This document shows, one piece after another, positions 20,801-31,029 of a stretch of 64,000 bases of DNA. Both the position numbers and the translations under genes were made by a program. The first letter of the stretch is position 1. Every line of letters starts with the position of its first letter. The stretch is from positions 11,222,001 to 11,286,000 of the forward strand of contig NC_067203.1 of assembly GCF_026262505.1 (NCBI RefSeq), read 5' to 3'. The notes under the pieces are model-generated. The model searched no databases. It was not told the DNA's origin and saw only the letters and a program-made list of their open reading frames with translations. The stretch comes from Trichomonas vaginalis G3 (Eukaryota > Parabasalia > Trichomonadida > Trichomonadidae).

Positions 20801-23800
20801 CGCAATACAAAGCGTATGTTGGCTTTTCCGCTCTCAAAACAATCCTCGTCAACTTAAATGGTTCTTTAGGTTTAGGTAACTCTTGTTTCGTTCTATCCAT
20901 GAATTCAAACAAACCGATAATTGATGTCAAAACCGGCATCGGAGTTGTTTTTTCAAACAAAGCCGTGTTTAAATCATTCATTATTTCCTCTTTCAAATGA
21001 TCACTTGCTACGATCCACACGGAAAGGAAAGCAGGCTCAAAGAACTTTCTAAGAAGAAGAGGCTGCTCAGTAATTAAAAATGAAGATAATCTAAAAGCAG
21101 GAGAAGGAGAATGTTCTGCAAAAGATTTTTGGAATCTTTGCATCCAATTTTTCCAATGTTCTACACTTAATGATTCCGGAATACTTATCTTGTTTATTAG
21201 TGATTCTTCATCTAATATTATTTTTTTCCTTGGTTCCGGTTTCATTTTGTTTTTAACATCAACTTTGATGAAAGGAAAATCAGTGTGTTTTCCACGAGTT
21301 TTCAAATAAGCAACTCTATTTAATTCATTTAATTGGTAACCAGCATTTATCATTGCCTTTTCAACACTTGTCTTAAAGATAGAGAAACTTGGACCGATAG
21401 AAACAGCCAATGAATACAAAACTTGAACAGCGGCATTTTTAATTTCTTCTTTCGGATTATTTAAAGCGAAGAAACAAGCTCTAATTATAGAAGAAGAATA
21501 ACTTGCGCAATCATAGTTTTGTACAATAGATCTTAAGCTATCCAATGATTTCTCGATGATGTCATTAGACTTAGAGTTAAACACAACATCAGTAATTTGT
21601 TTCACAATAATAAAAACAAAATTCCATGCAAAAAGTGACAAATAAGTTAAAGCATCCAAAATATACGGAGTAACAGTAGAATCAATAGAGTTTGGCTTTG
21701 ATAACTCATCGAGTAACAAGGTAGTTATCTTAGGGATATATTGTTGGAAGACTTCTTTAAGTGCATGTGCCAAAGGACTGATTAAAGAAATCACTTCACT
21801 TGTATAATGTGAATCCCACATTTCTTCAATCAAAGAAACGAAATTCGAAGCAAATGGTTGTAGCCATTCTGTTGGACATTGTAATAACTGTTTCAACATA
21901 CCGAAATAATTGGTCTTTTCGTTATAAGGAGCTTCAATTACCGCTGGCAACAACATTTTTATATAATTGTTGAACATTCTTTTCGCAGAAATTGTTTTTT
22001 CGCATTGAGTGAAAATATTCACTAGCGCTGTATGTGCTTCTGTATGGTGGTCCTGTTGGAGCTTATCAATGATTACGGAGTGCAAGGCATTGAAGATCAC
22101 GTAAATGAAGTAATCTTCGTATTCAATTTTTGTTCCGACCAAAAAGAACTCGAGTTGGAATTGTTCTTGAGAAACATCCAAAATTATCTGTTCTTGAGGT
22201 GCTAATATTAGTCCTAATTGTCCTAATACTTTAAATATACATGAGTGTACTTTCTGTGACATCATGCGGCCTCCTAAACTTATCAATGTCGAATAAAGTT
22301 TTGAAAAGTTTGTGGCACTTTTTGGACCAATTTTTGAGACAATTACATCCAAAGCTGACAAAATTGCGAGGATTACTGATTTTTGAGATGCTCTTTGTAG
22401 TGTTTCGATGAAAATAGAGGTCATTTCATCGATATATGGTTCCGCAGTCTCAAAAGAAATCTTCGCAATCACGGATATTGTGTTTATCAAATCTTTTGCG
22501 ATTTCTGATGAAAAAGTTCGTTCAAAGAATGATAATCTTTGTCCGTGTGCTTGTGCTGCTTGTGCTAAGTCTTGTTTCAGGTTTTCCGATGAAGGGGAAG
22601 TACGAACAAAAGGATGTGGCTGGTCATTTATTTGTGTCTTCTTTAATGACGAACCAAAACTGCTTGTACTGCCAAGGGATGATGTGGGAGTGATCTGGAT
22701 GCGAATGTCATTCGATTCGAAGTCATCGTCGTCTAAAATGGCGCTTTTGAGATGGATTCTGAGCTGTTGGAGGGCAATTGGAAGAAATTGACCGTCGTAA
22801 ACGGGTAAAAGAGGTGGAACTGAGGAGAAAATGATTGGTAGGCATCGGATGGCATCTGCTTGAACACGGCTGGACTTAGAAGAGTCAGTTATAAATAAAG
22901 TATCTAAAATTAAGGATCTAAAGATAGGATAAATCATTGCTGGATTGTATGAACTAACACCACCAAGGATTTTAAGGCCTTCCATGCAGACAAGCTTGTT
23001 TCCGTCTCGAATTAAAATATCAAACATTGATAATGAGTCTGGATATGAAAGATAATGGTGGTATGGAGGCTTAAAGGCTTTTAGAGCATAATATCTGAAC
23101 TCATTTGACGAAGCTGTCATCGCAATACTTAATAATTTCTTTCCATAATTTCTCTTGACGTCATCGTCTTGGGATCGACATAAACTTTCTAAGGCTTCAG
23201 GGGCAAGTATTTGTGTGGCTATATCGTTCGATTGTAACGCAGATAATACTGAAGTATACAAATATTCTGGAGGATCTTGAACTTCTGGTAGTATTATGAT
23301 TAATCGTAAAGCATTTTCTGTAAATTTTCTTTCAAATAAGCGTGTTACTATTCCTAGAGCGTAATTTTTGTATTCTGTCCAGAAAAGTGGGTATTTATCG
23401 AAAATAACTTTCAGAGTTTGTATTAATGATTCGGTATATTGTGAGATTGATAAAATATTCGCTAATTTTGAAACAAATTTTTGATCATTCATTTTTTGTG
23501 GCAATTTATGTAATAATTCGTTTAATAATTTAACAGCACTCTCTACTAATTCCAATGAATCACTTGTAAACATCGCTTTAAATGAATTACATAACTTTTC
23601 CATTCTATTTTCAAAAACTACTGGAGATTTCCTCATTAAAATATGCAAACCGTCAACATTATCCACAGTCGGTTTTAAATCAGGCCACAGACTACTGACC
23701 ACACTTTGTAAATACAGATTATTAAAAGTTGTTTGGTCAAAAGGCGAAAGTATGACAACAACTATCAGTGCGGTATGTTTAATGTATGAAGGATAATCTC

Positions 23801-24572
23801 GAGTATTCATTGACCAAAACGATGCCATTTGGTCTTGAACTTGTTTTACGGGTAAATCAATGGGACAAGAGTCACATATTGCAGCGTAAGTAAGTAAAGC
23901 GCCATGTATGACGTGAAATGGATCTGTTAGCGGTGGATCTAATATAGATTTGGCATCTTTGTATAATTGACTGGGAAAATCAGCGCGTCTTGAGATTTGA
24001 AGGAAGTGAGAGAGTGAGTGAAAGGCTATATTTCGCAAATCTTCCCTCTCATTGAATAAAAGAGGATAGATTTGTTCATAATATTGTAACGAACATGCTT
24101 CTAATGATCTTATTGCATATTTTTCGAGATAATTGAGAAGTGAAATGCAATGTAGGATTGATTCTTTCGATGTTCCTTGTAAAAGAACTTTAGATATATA
24201 TTTAAGTCGTTGAATCAAGAAATTTGACGTTCTTGGTAGTTTATTCGTAAATTTTGCTATCCTTTCACAGATAAAATCCGTTGCTTCTGCATTACTTCCT
24301 GCTTCTATCTTACCAAATATTGCCATAATTGTATCATTCCATGATGTTGAATAATGTACCATAATGGAGGCACCTATGCACGCTCTAACTTGATTTTGTG
24401 GATCTGATAATTGAGCACATTTTTGTATTTGAAGAATAAAATCGTGTTTTTGGCTGTGCCCTTCTTCATAAGTTAAAACGCACCAATTTTCAAAACAAAT
24501 TGACTTAAGCTCCTTATACACCGCTGTCATTTCTGTAGATGTACGCGGGATAGGGAGCTGAGTCAAATTCAT
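17805..24572 (-). CDS. TOR: TOR (target of rapamycin) PI3K-related protein kinase
   Basis: An uninterrupted 2255-aa protein kinase that couples nutrient status to growth as the core of TOR complexes. Order: HEAT-type helical repeats (about 1-1200), FAT domain (about 1230-1740), FRB-like helical region (about 1760-1860), PIKK kinase domain (about 1900-2200) and a C-terminal FATC ending GWNPLW. Kinase residues seen: LLKGHEDLRQDQRVMQ with Lys1937, GDRHPSN at 2082-2088 and DFGD at 2102-2105. The FATC closely matches the TOR type, which separates it from ATM, ATR and DNA-PK. The FRB region aligns in length, but the positions known to contact FKBP12-rapamycin (equivalents of human Ser2035, Phe2039, Trp2101 and Phe2108) are not conserved in my manual alignment. 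The start is fixed by an Inr ending just before the ATG. Confidence 0.95.
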   Translation of the reverse strand: MNLTQLPIPRTSTEMTAVYKELKSICFENWCVLTYEEGHSQKHDFILQIQKCAQLSDPQNQVRACIGASIMVHYSTSWNDTIMAIFGKIEAGSNAEATDFICERIAKFTNKLPRTSNFLIQRLKYISKVLLQGTSKESILHCISLLNYLEKYAIRSLEACSLQYYEQIYPLLFNEREDLRNIAFHSLSHFLQISRRADFPSQLYKDAKSILDPPLTDPFHVIHGALLTYAAICDSCPIDLPVKQVQDQMASFWSMNTRDYPSYIKHTALIVVVILSPFDQTTFNNLYLQSVVSSLWPDLKPTVDNVDGLHILMRKSPVVFENRMEKLCNSFKAMFTSDSLELVESAVKLLNELLHKLPQKMNDQKFVSKLANILSISQYTESLIQTLKVIFDKYPLFWTEYKNYALGIVTRLFERKFTENALRLIIILPEVQDPPEYLYTSVLSALQSNDIATQILAPEALESLCRSQDDDVKRNYGKKLLSIAMTASSNEFRYYALKAFKPPYHHYLSYPDSLSMFDILIRDGNKLVCMEGLKILGGVSSYNPAMIYPIFRSLILDTLFITDSSKSSRVQADAIRCLPIIFSSVPPLLPVYDGQFLPIALQQLRIHLKSAILDDDDFESNDIRIQITPTSSLGSTSSFGSSLKKTQINDQPHPFVRTSPSSENLKQDLAQAAQAHGQRLSFFERTFSSEIAKDLINTISVIAKISFETAEPYIDEMTSIFIETLQRASQKSVILAILSALDVIVSKIGPKSATNFSKLYSTLISLGGRMMSQKVHSCIFKVLGQLGLILAPQEQIILDVSQEQFQLEFFLVGTKIEYEDYFIYVIFNALHSVIIDKLQQDHHTEAHTALVNIFTQCEKTISAKRMFNNYIKMLLPAVIEAPYNEKTNYFGMLKQLLQCPTEWLQPFASNFVSLIEEMWDSHYTSEVISLISPLAHALKEVFQQYIPKITTLLLDELSKPNSIDSTVTPYILDALTYLSLFAWNFVFIIVKQITDVVFNSKSNDIIEKSLDSLRSIVQNYDCASYSSSIIRACFFALNNPKEEIKNAAVQVLYSLAVSIGPSFSIFKTSVEKAMINAGYQLNELNRVAYLKTRGKHTDFPFIKVDVKNKMKPEPRKKIILDEESLINKISIPESLSVEHWKNWMQRFQKSFAEHSPSPAFRLSSFLITEQPLLLRKFFEPAFLSVWIVASDHLKEEIMNDLNTALFEKTTPMPVLTSIIGLFEFMDRTKQELPKPKEPFKLTRIVLRAEKPTYALYCAEQDYIKYKDDKTAQNQLIQIYTQLGMFDESRGFAQTIGDRVAHMSGQIVRYLSWDNSLEIVHQSTEDFMAKLSFLEEQEKWPEIAKLAGQFSSLSFTEKDNAALIFAHAFYHLNDWSELEKMLGSTQENIGSTVIRIMAKIKNGDDINNDVEKGFIQLGNEAGSLFAHGITAVAPFIVFAQRLIELKEATQGNIRKTWAERLMNNAAHFNMIRSILLTRCEVLGPSQNVNEDLAFLKFARRSNEWDAFKDYFDRHFQQFEDRMKMPRVIYENALLLSKIGQRDEASVLVNSTIERLINSHEDDDLIAKLYMLKAKWKIWLIKGDSPEVMHEVRNLLSEAIKYRPMHYMTNNMWAWSNMKLASLVKEERVDRAIDAIIAFAHCVLISPKNCFADLLQLSSILFTTHSFAEIYETTKSTIAEIPIKNFITILPQLVVYQYTESQSLRTFVEQILTRLLNEYPNATIFPLLFAANLGNKKSIVRPIINSFELTNAQFTHSAKTILTELCRLGMTYPEYICEALTALKDRTDKALANPGNTNSLDEIVDDLLERLKLTTCEYDRQAQQRYSDTIKTLETILNNYKTSKKPLTLSQRSQEIRLIMETFNNEFKRETKLNLKYYSPDLAAIENSPITVFGRFRTEGNSTTILRFGRELNILNSKRRPRQLKIVGSDHVTYKFLLKGHEDLRQDQRVMQFFELVNSISHNVHTRIAILSITPLSPRVGLIQWLPGCDTMSELIDDYRSISSIKINVESKMLEEYTIPDYDSLQPIQRYEYLIEVDKNTSPDDLKNIMWLKAPDAEAWVNHTSHFSRSTALMSIVGYIIGLGDRHPSNIMIQRYSGSVIHIDFGDCFEVTAKRAQLAETIPFRLTRMIVKALGQCGVNGSFRRVCQDTLQTLRGNREAVMAVLEIFFREPLSSGRLFESKEMNENIVAGSLNNNMDSLSRKNLAEIMTRISDKVRGTDNNNTVPMTVHEQVDWLIKSARDMYNLSCLFRGWNPLW

Positions 24573-24573
24573 T

Positions 24574-24579
24574 GAATGA
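24574..24579 (-). promoter_or_regulatory. Inr (TCATTC) of TOR gene
   Basis: On the minus strand TCATTC ends one base before the TOR ATG, so the predicted leader is only about 5 nt, typical of the shortest trichomonad 5' UTRs. It supports 24572 as the start. Confidence 0.6.
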
Positions 24580-24997
24580 TTTTATACTTTTTTTTTTGTA
24601 AAAATAATCTTTCAATTTCCAAAAATCTTAATCGTCTCGTCGGTCAAAATTTTATGATAAAAATGTTGTGTATACAAAGTTTCTTATGTTTTAAATTGCA
24701 AATTTTGAAAATTTAAAAAAATAATAATCAATGAACCAGCATTTCCCGATTTAGATAAGGTAACTGATTCTGGATAATGCATGAAGTAAAATGGGCATCG
24801 AAGGAAGATTCAAATTACAATTGTTATGTAACAGCGTATATTATGGGCTATCTTATTCTTAATAGGGCATATGATTGCACCTGATCTTCATGATTAATTA
24901 ACTAATTTCAATTTTTCAAAAAAAAAATTTTAATTGTCAAAACTTTGGTATGGATTATATACATTAACTCTGATAAAGCTTTTAATGTTAATCAAAA
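24580..24997. other. AT-rich spacer
   Basis: Spacer between the TOR start and the 3' end of the ankyrin pseudogene. Nothing recognised. Confidence 0.5.
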
Positions 24998-26578
24998 TCA
25001 TAAGCCATGTGAAATTAGAAGATCAATAATTTCTTTATAATTTTTACGTACTGCTATCTAAAGAGCAGTGTTTCCCATTTTATCTTTTTCATTGACACTG
25101 GCACCATGCGAAAGAAGAAGATCAACCATTTCTTTATTATTTTCCTGTACTGCTTTGTGAAGAGCAGTGTTTCCCATATTATCCTTTTCAAAGACACTGG
25201 CACCATGTGAAATTAGAAGCTCAATAATTTCTTTTTTATTTTTAGGTACTGCAGAATAAAGAGTAGTTTTCCCTGTGTAATGTGAAATGAAAAGATCAAT
25301 AATTTCTTTAGTACTATTACCTACTGCTTTGTGAAGAGCAGTATAACCTTTATTATCATGTTCATTGACATTAGCCCCATGTGAAATTAAAAGATCAATA
25401 ATTTCTATATAATTTTCCTGTACTGCTTTGTGAAGAGCAGTGTTTCCCATTTTATCCTTTTCATTGAGACTGGCACCATGTGAAATTAGAAGATCAACCA
25501 TTTCTTTATTATTTTTCTGTACTGCTGTGTGAAGAGCAGTGTTTCCCCATCTATCTTTTTCATTGGCATCTACATTATATGAAAGAAGAAGATCAATTAT
25601 TTCTCTATCATTTTTATGTATTGCTTTGTGAAGAGCAGTATAGCCTTCATTATCATGTTCATTGACATTGGCACCATGTGAAAGCAAATATTCACTAAGT
25701 GATGGGATATCAAACGATATTGAATAAACAAAGCATTGGTCAATATTATTTGTTTGATCTAAATAAACAAAAAATGATTCAAGATTTTTATATTGTATGC
25801 AATATTCTAATTTAATCTCTATATTGTACTCATTCATCAAGAATGTAACAAAATCAATGTTGTGTGAAATAATTGCATATCTCATGCATTCTTTATTTGG
25901 TGTTTGATATTTCAAACATTCACTCATGATCTCTGGATTTCCGCCTAAAAATGAGAATTGTAAACATGTTTGAGTAATCTCTGAGTGAAATTTCGTTCTT
26001 AATAACTTGAAACAATCAACTGCTCCATGGTAACAACATAATTCAAGTAATGAATATCCTTTTCCAGAAAATGGATATAAATCGCTTTTAAGTTTTTGAT
26101 TTTTATCAAATTCATCTCTTTCAGTAAATGAGATGAATCTCTCTAAGTCATTATACATAATTGCTCTGTAAATAGTATTTTCTATATGAATATTGAGATT
26201 TTTAAATTGAATTTCTTCGAAATCATCAGATTTGCCTAATTTAATTCCATACTCTTTATAAAACATGGAGTTGAAAATAACTGAAGTAAATGGGATTTGC
26301 TCTAATTGATAATCATCATAAATAAATTTGACAAGTTTCAAGTATGACTTTATATAGCCGTTATTATACCACACAATCCAAAAAATGTCATCTATAATAT
26401 TTTTTGGATGATATATCTTTGAATCAATCAAATATTCTTTGATCAATTTATAAATCGACCGTAATTCTTCTTCATTATTCGTTTTTAACTTACACAACGC
26501 ATTGTACATATCTATGTGATATTTGTACATACTCCTGAGCTCGTTGTATATATTTGAAGTATGGACTTTTTGCAACGT
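24998..26578 (-). pseudogene. DUF3447/ankyrin gene with lost start and early stop
   Basis: A paralogue of the 15021-16745 gene, nearly identical over CCYHGAVDCFKLLRTKF and following residues. Aligned on the shared ELRS motif, the paralogue's ATG falls exactly on an ACG here (26578-26576), and an in-frame TAA lies a few codons upstream. The first in-frame ATG left is about 15 codons in (YKYHIDM region). At the 3' end, TAG (25060-25058) replaces the expected His codon of a TALHKAV motif, yet the frame goes on as ankyrin (IAVRKNYKEIIDLLISHG) to a TGA at 25000-24998. The 505-codon body is otherwise open with about seven ankyrin repeats, so inactivation looks recent, or an internal ATG is used. 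Confidence 0.75.
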
Positions 26579-26959
26579 TTCAAGTTAAACATATCCATAT
26601 AAATTCCTCAGTGTTTTTTTCAATTACATTGAAATAATGGAATGAAATGGATAAAATGTGCTTTCAATTAAATTTCTAATGAAAAACAATATTCTTCTGT
26701 TACCATTCAAAAAAATTGTTGCATTTTGATAATATAAGATAATATTTTAAGAAAAGTACTCAAATGTAGAAAAATGCATTCTCCTCAATATGCTAATAAG
26801 TAAAACCTAATCCATATCAAAATTTCATTAGATCGTTATTAGGATTAATTAAACACTGCATATATTCGCTCAATTGATGATTCTTCATATGTCATCTAGA
26901 AAGGTTTTTGTAATGTCATGATCCAATTTTTTCGCATTTATTGAGAACAAGATTATCAA
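26579..26959. other. Divergent spacer
   Basis: AT-rich spacer between divergent broken genes. A TCATAT near 26887 could be an Inr but lies about 70 nt from the next ATG. Confidence 0.4.
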
Positions 26960-27322
26960 ATGAGTAGTGATGATAATAATGTGCTCAATGAGGAATTCAC
27001 ATTTGATCCTGTAGAAAATGTAGATGCCCAATCTCATCCTATGTCAACTGTTAAAAAAACAAGGAAAAGAAAAGGTGTGTATATTAAGAGACTTGAATCC
27101 GATAATCTTCAGCTAAAACATGATATACAAGAGTTTATGAATAAAATTAGTATCATTGAATCCCAAAATACAGTTCTTCTGCAACAATTGTAATTTTTTA
27201 AAAAATATCAAGCTCAAATATTGTCTATAAACGGAAAAGTAGAAAATGATAAAGGATCTAATAATGTTACCCAATCGAGAAATAATAAAAAAGAATTCTT
27301 AAAAATATATTAACATTTTTTA
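26960..27322 (+). pseudogene. Leucine-zipper-like ORF with in-frame stop
   Basis: A 77-codon frame: an acidic N terminus, a short basic stretch KKTRKRKG (residues 32-39) and then leucine-zipper-like heptads (RLESDNLQLKHDIQEF...IIESQNTVLLQQL). This resembles a bZIP, but the classical Asn-x7-Arg basic signature is not clear. After TAA (27191-27193) the frame continues for 42 codons (FFKKYQAQILSING...) to TAG 27320-27322, still charged and helical, so the stop may be a nonsense mutation. It could be a short functional protein or a decaying transcription-factor gene. Confidence 0.45.
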
Positions 27323-27578
27323 GTATTTTATTTTCTTTAAACCAAATATTTTCATCATATATAATATTTTACGCGAGTTTATAATATTCTAAAAGTGATA
27401 TTTTTAAACAAATGCAAATAATAATTCCTAAACTCTTTATAATGGATTACTATTCACTAAATAGCCTAACATTATGAGAAGATTAGCGCCCAGTTAGTAA
27501 TTTTTTATGATTTGTGAAGTTTCCAATGTTATTAGGTTTTGAACAAGATGTAATTCAAATTTTTTTTCAAATCTTAGA

Positions 27579-30089
27579 TTAATTCATTTCAGAGTTTTGT
27601 TGATGAAGATTTACATATGTTTCAAAAGTTGCAAAAACGCAATCATCATCAGCCATTTCTTGTGGCCATGGTACATATCTGCAGCAGTCTATTAGGTGTC
27701 TCCATACAGGAGAATCAATATAGAAGTCAATTGATGCGCAATACAAAATAAATTTAACTGTATTTATTGCCCATGATCCTCTATTGCAAAAATGTAACTG
27801 CTCGCATTCATTTCTTAACAGAACAGCACAAATATTAATATCTTTTTCAAGTATCTGAATTGCTTTGTTGTACTGTTTCCTCATTATGCTAAAGAAAACA
27901 AATGCCTTTTTCCAGTTTTCAAAGTTATATTCAAATGGATTTAAGTCTTGTTCTTTCATGAACATTGTACAAACAACAGCTAATACGAAAGGAAATGATT
28001 CATTAGAGAAATCATAAGATCTTCTGATTGATAATGATGCTTTGTCAAATACTTCATATGTTGTTTGTATTTCATTAACACAAACGCAAGCAATAATAGT
28101 TGGAAACTGTTCAACGATTGCTTCATAACCATCTGGAACGAATTTAATAAATGATTTCGCAGTTTCAATTGGAAATTTTCTTAATTCTTGTTGGAATGAT
28201 TCCATTTTTAAAATATTAACATTCCATATCAATGGAAAACAACTTGCCGACTTAATATTAACAAATGTTGGTAATGAAGATATTTTGACATCTCTAAATA
28301 AAGGAATTAATGCTCGGAGAGCTGTTTCTTCGATTTCTTTGGTTGACAAAATTATTTCGAAATTCTTTTCTGTGTTTTTGATTCCCAACTTTTCAATAAT
28401 TTCTTCTCTATTCATATTCGCATTTTTTTCTTGCAATTCCCATTTCAAGAATAGTTCTTCATCATCTTCGCATAGTTCTGCATGTTCCGGTAATCCATAA
28501 ACGAATGTCATTGCATCTCCTCTTAAATATCTCCATCTATATCTTAAAACTATTTCTTTATCCATAACTGCCAAACTTATTGGATCTCCATCATTAATAA
28601 ACCTTGTTTCCCTAAGCTTAATATAATCTGCCGTTGCAATACTGCTATCATGTAATGCTGCTAATGTTCTAACTTCGTTTTCTTTTCCGGAGTCAAAGAT
28701 TTTTTGATAGTAATTTTGTATTGGTAATCTTAAAGCGATCGTTGCCAAAGAAAATCTGTGTTGTAAAATCAAATCACTGCAAAGATAATCAACGCATTTC
28801 TCTGATAAAACCATTAGGCTTTTAGCACTTAAACATTTGAGGAATCTACTATCAAAATCTATCATAAACTTCTTAATGTCATCACGATGTCTTTTGTAAA
28901 GACAATTATTAAAACAATCGAATAAATCACTTGCAAAGTTACTATCTTTCAAAGATAACTCGTCAATACAATTAACTAATGCTTCGAATGATACATCTTT
29001 TGTAAAAAATAACTTTAATGGAGATTTTTTTGGCTTAATAATCATCTTTTGTTTTCTCATTTCATCCAATAATGAAGAAATATTTTTATCTCTGCCGGCT
29101 AAGTTTTCCATTGCTGGAATTACTGATTTCTCTAATGTCATTCTATCAACAACATACATCTGCATTATAATTGATGGTATTTCTTTCTTTGTCTCGAACA
29201 TGTTACCAAATAATCTCAATTGTTCATCAGAAAAAGTGTTTTTTGGATCATTATATTTCTGCAATGTTTTCCGAAGAGGTGCTGCATCAATTGGGTTCAA
29301 CATCGCTGCTTGTACTTGCATTATATCAACCCTTGTTACTGAAGCACGAGATACTAATACATCACTTAACTCTTGGCAGCTTAGTTTATCAAATATCTTT
29401 CTAAAAGCATCAGAATAAGTAAATAATTTTGTATCATTTTTCTCTAGAAAATCTAAAATGAAATTGACGTTTAAAAGTTTTCCATTCTTCAATGAATTAT
29501 CAGCTTCTTCCCTTAATATATTAAAGTGTGTTGCTGAGAATGTTTGTGATAAAATTTCCATTGAGAATTTCTCATTTTCTTGGCATAAAAATTTAAAAAT
29601 TGATTTGATTGTTGATTCATTTAAATACTGAAGAAGTTTAATTGTTTCTTTGTTCTTTGTTAAGAAAGCTGTTCTCAAAGCTGATTGTGCTATTATATCT
29701 TTTTGATTAGTGTTCATTACTGTGTTCAGTTTTAAATCTAATAAAATTTTTGAATGCTTTGATATGATTGTGTCAAGATAATTTGATACTAAACGATCTG
29801 CAATATTTGTCACTAAAAATTTGAGGAAAGAAATCGAAGGCTTATGTTGAAATGAATCACAAATTATGTTATTATTGAAATGTGTGAATGGATACATGCG
29901 ATCATAAACCCCATTCGATATGTTGGTTGTTAGTCTATCAAGATCGATATAGTTATTAAGATCACTGTAATCATTCGATAAAGAAGATAAAAAAGAAAGC
30001 CATTCTCTTGAATTAAGAAGCATATCAAGGTCTTCTCTTATGAGTTGTATCGAGTCTTCACCTTCCATAAAGTGAAAGTATGCTTCCAT
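27579..30089 (-). CDS. Large alpha-helical protein of unknown function (836 aa)
   Basis: An intact 836-codon frame starting MEAYFHFMEGEDS. I do not recognise a family. Composition and spacing of hydrophobic residues suggest an alpha-solenoid through most of the length: many 30-40-residue helical pairs, no transmembrane run, no catalytic motif and Cys-rich helices near the C terminus (residues about 780-815). It could be a subunit of a large complex; that is inference. No textbook Inr is found immediately upstream. It is divergent from the membrane protein gene at 30309, with a 219-bp shared upstream region. Confidence 0.7.
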   Translation of the reverse strand: MEAYFHFMEGEDSIQLIREDLDMLLNSREWLSFLSSLSNDYSDLNNYIDLDRLTTNISNGVYDRMYPFTHFNNNIICDSFQHKPSISFLKFLVTNIADRLVSNYLDTIISKHSKILLDLKLNTVMNTNQKDIIAQSALRTAFLTKNKETIKLLQYLNESTIKSIFKFLCQENEKFSMEILSQTFSATHFNILREEADNSLKNGKLLNVNFILDFLEKNDTKLFTYSDAFRKIFDKLSCQELSDVLVSRASVTRVDIMQVQAAMLNPIDAAPLRKTLQKYNDPKNTFSDEQLRLFGNMFETKKEIPSIIMQMYVVDRMTLEKSVIPAMENLAGRDKNISSLLDEMRKQKMIIKPKKSPLKLFFTKDVSFEALVNCIDELSLKDSNFASDLFDCFNNCLYKRHRDDIKKFMIDFDSRFLKCLSAKSLMVLSEKCVDYLCSDLILQHRFSLATIALRLPIQNYYQKIFDSGKENEVRTLAALHDSSIATADYIKLRETRFINDGDPISLAVMDKEIVLRYRWRYLRGDAMTFVYGLPEHAELCEDDEELFLKWELQEKNANMNREEIIEKLGIKNTEKNFEIILSTKEIEETALRALIPLFRDVKISSLPTFVNIKSASCFPLIWNVNILKMESFQQELRKFPIETAKSFIKFVPDGYEAIVEQFPTIIACVCVNEIQTTYEVFDKASLSIRRSYDFSNESFPFVLAVVCTMFMKEQDLNPFEYNFENWKKAFVFFSIMRKQYNKAIQILEKDINICAVLLRNECEQLHFCNRGSWAINTVKFILYCASIDFYIDSPVWRHLIDCCRYVPWPQEMADDDCVFATFETYVNLHQQNSEMN

Positions 30090-30267
30090 CCCAAAAAATT
30101 GAAGTCACAATTATAAATTTAAAAATAATCGGCAATAGCTCTTTTACCGATAATCATATTTTGATTCTATATTATGTTTATATGTTATAAAGCTCAAAAT
30201 TCGAGAATTTCTAAATCAAAACCAAAATTATGGAATTGGGAGCTCATTTAAGGTATCCTATTGTTTT

Positions 30268-30272
30268 TCATA
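30268..30272 (+). promoter_or_regulatory. Inr (TCATA)
   Basis: TCATA matches the Inr. The predicted start A (30270) is 39 nt before the chosen ATG at 30309. It also argues against the upstream TTG at 30261 being the start. Confidence 0.45.
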
Positions 30273-30308
30273 GTATTTGTGAGCGTATTAGGATTTGTTG
30301 AAATCAAA

Positions 30309-30962
30309 ATGGTTAAAAGTAAGATACGATTTTCTTTGTTAGAAAGGAAACATCATTTCTTACTGAATAACCATTTCTGGAAAGTTATGACTATGTTTGT
30401 GGTTTTGCGTTTAGTAACTATATCCCTATATCTCAAATTTTATTTTGATTTCATTAGAAGATATCAGATTTCTTTTCGTTTAATGACTATGCTATTTTTA
30501 ACCATCGAAATTATGAAAACTTACGCATTTTTTAGTAAAGCAATAGCAGTAAAAAAACTCAATATCATAATCGAAATTCCAAATCATGAAAGAGATGTTT
30601 CAAATGACTACAAAACGCTATTTCAACAAATGTGGGGATGTTTCACTCTTATTATATTAATAAATTCGAATGATACAATTTTAGGTTTTATAATACGCAT
30701 TTTGTCATTTACATTTTCCTTGCAAACTCTTAAATATATCGGAGGTGGATTTGAATTCATTGAAAAAAGATATGGTCTTACAATTGATATTATTTTTATT
30801 GTATTTATGTTTTTATTGAGCCTAATTTTCTTTGTTTACAACTTTTATCTCACATACGTATTCTGTAAATCAATTTTGATCTATAAACTTCAATATCATC
30901 TTACATTATCAAAGAGTCTTGAATATTTAGATATCTATTTTCCTGCTTCATCGTCATCATAA
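30309..30962 (+). CDS. Polytopic membrane protein of unknown function (217 aa)
   Basis: The first ATG (30309) gives MVKSKIRFSLLERKHHFLL. Hydrophobic segments at about residues 26-46 (VMTMFVVLRLVTISLYL), 57-76 (LMTMLFLTIEIMKTYAFF), 107-135 and 158-186 (IDIIFIVFMFLLSLIFFVYNFYL) predict about four membrane spans. The N terminus is basic and the C terminus ends in a Ser-rich tail (YFPASSSS). I do not recognise a family. Confidence 0.65.
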   Translation: MVKSKIRFSLLERKHHFLLNNHFWKVMTMFVVLRLVTISLYLKFYFDFIRRYQISFRLMTMLFLTIEIMKTYAFFSKAIAVKKLNIIIEIPNHERDVSNDYKTLFQQMWGCFTLIILINSNDTILGFIIRILSFTFSLQTLKYIGGGFEFIEKRYGLTIDIIFIVFMFLLSLIFFVYNFYLTYVFCKSILIYKLQYHLTLSKSLEYLDIYFPASSSS

Positions 30963-31029
30963 GTTTTAATTGCATAATTTTAAGAAAAAAAAGATTTTGA
31001 TTATAATCAAAACAAAAAACTTTTATTAT

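Noticed and set aside
22408-22791. 127-codon plus-strand frame within TOR
   Set aside because: Antisense shadow of a well-supported gene.
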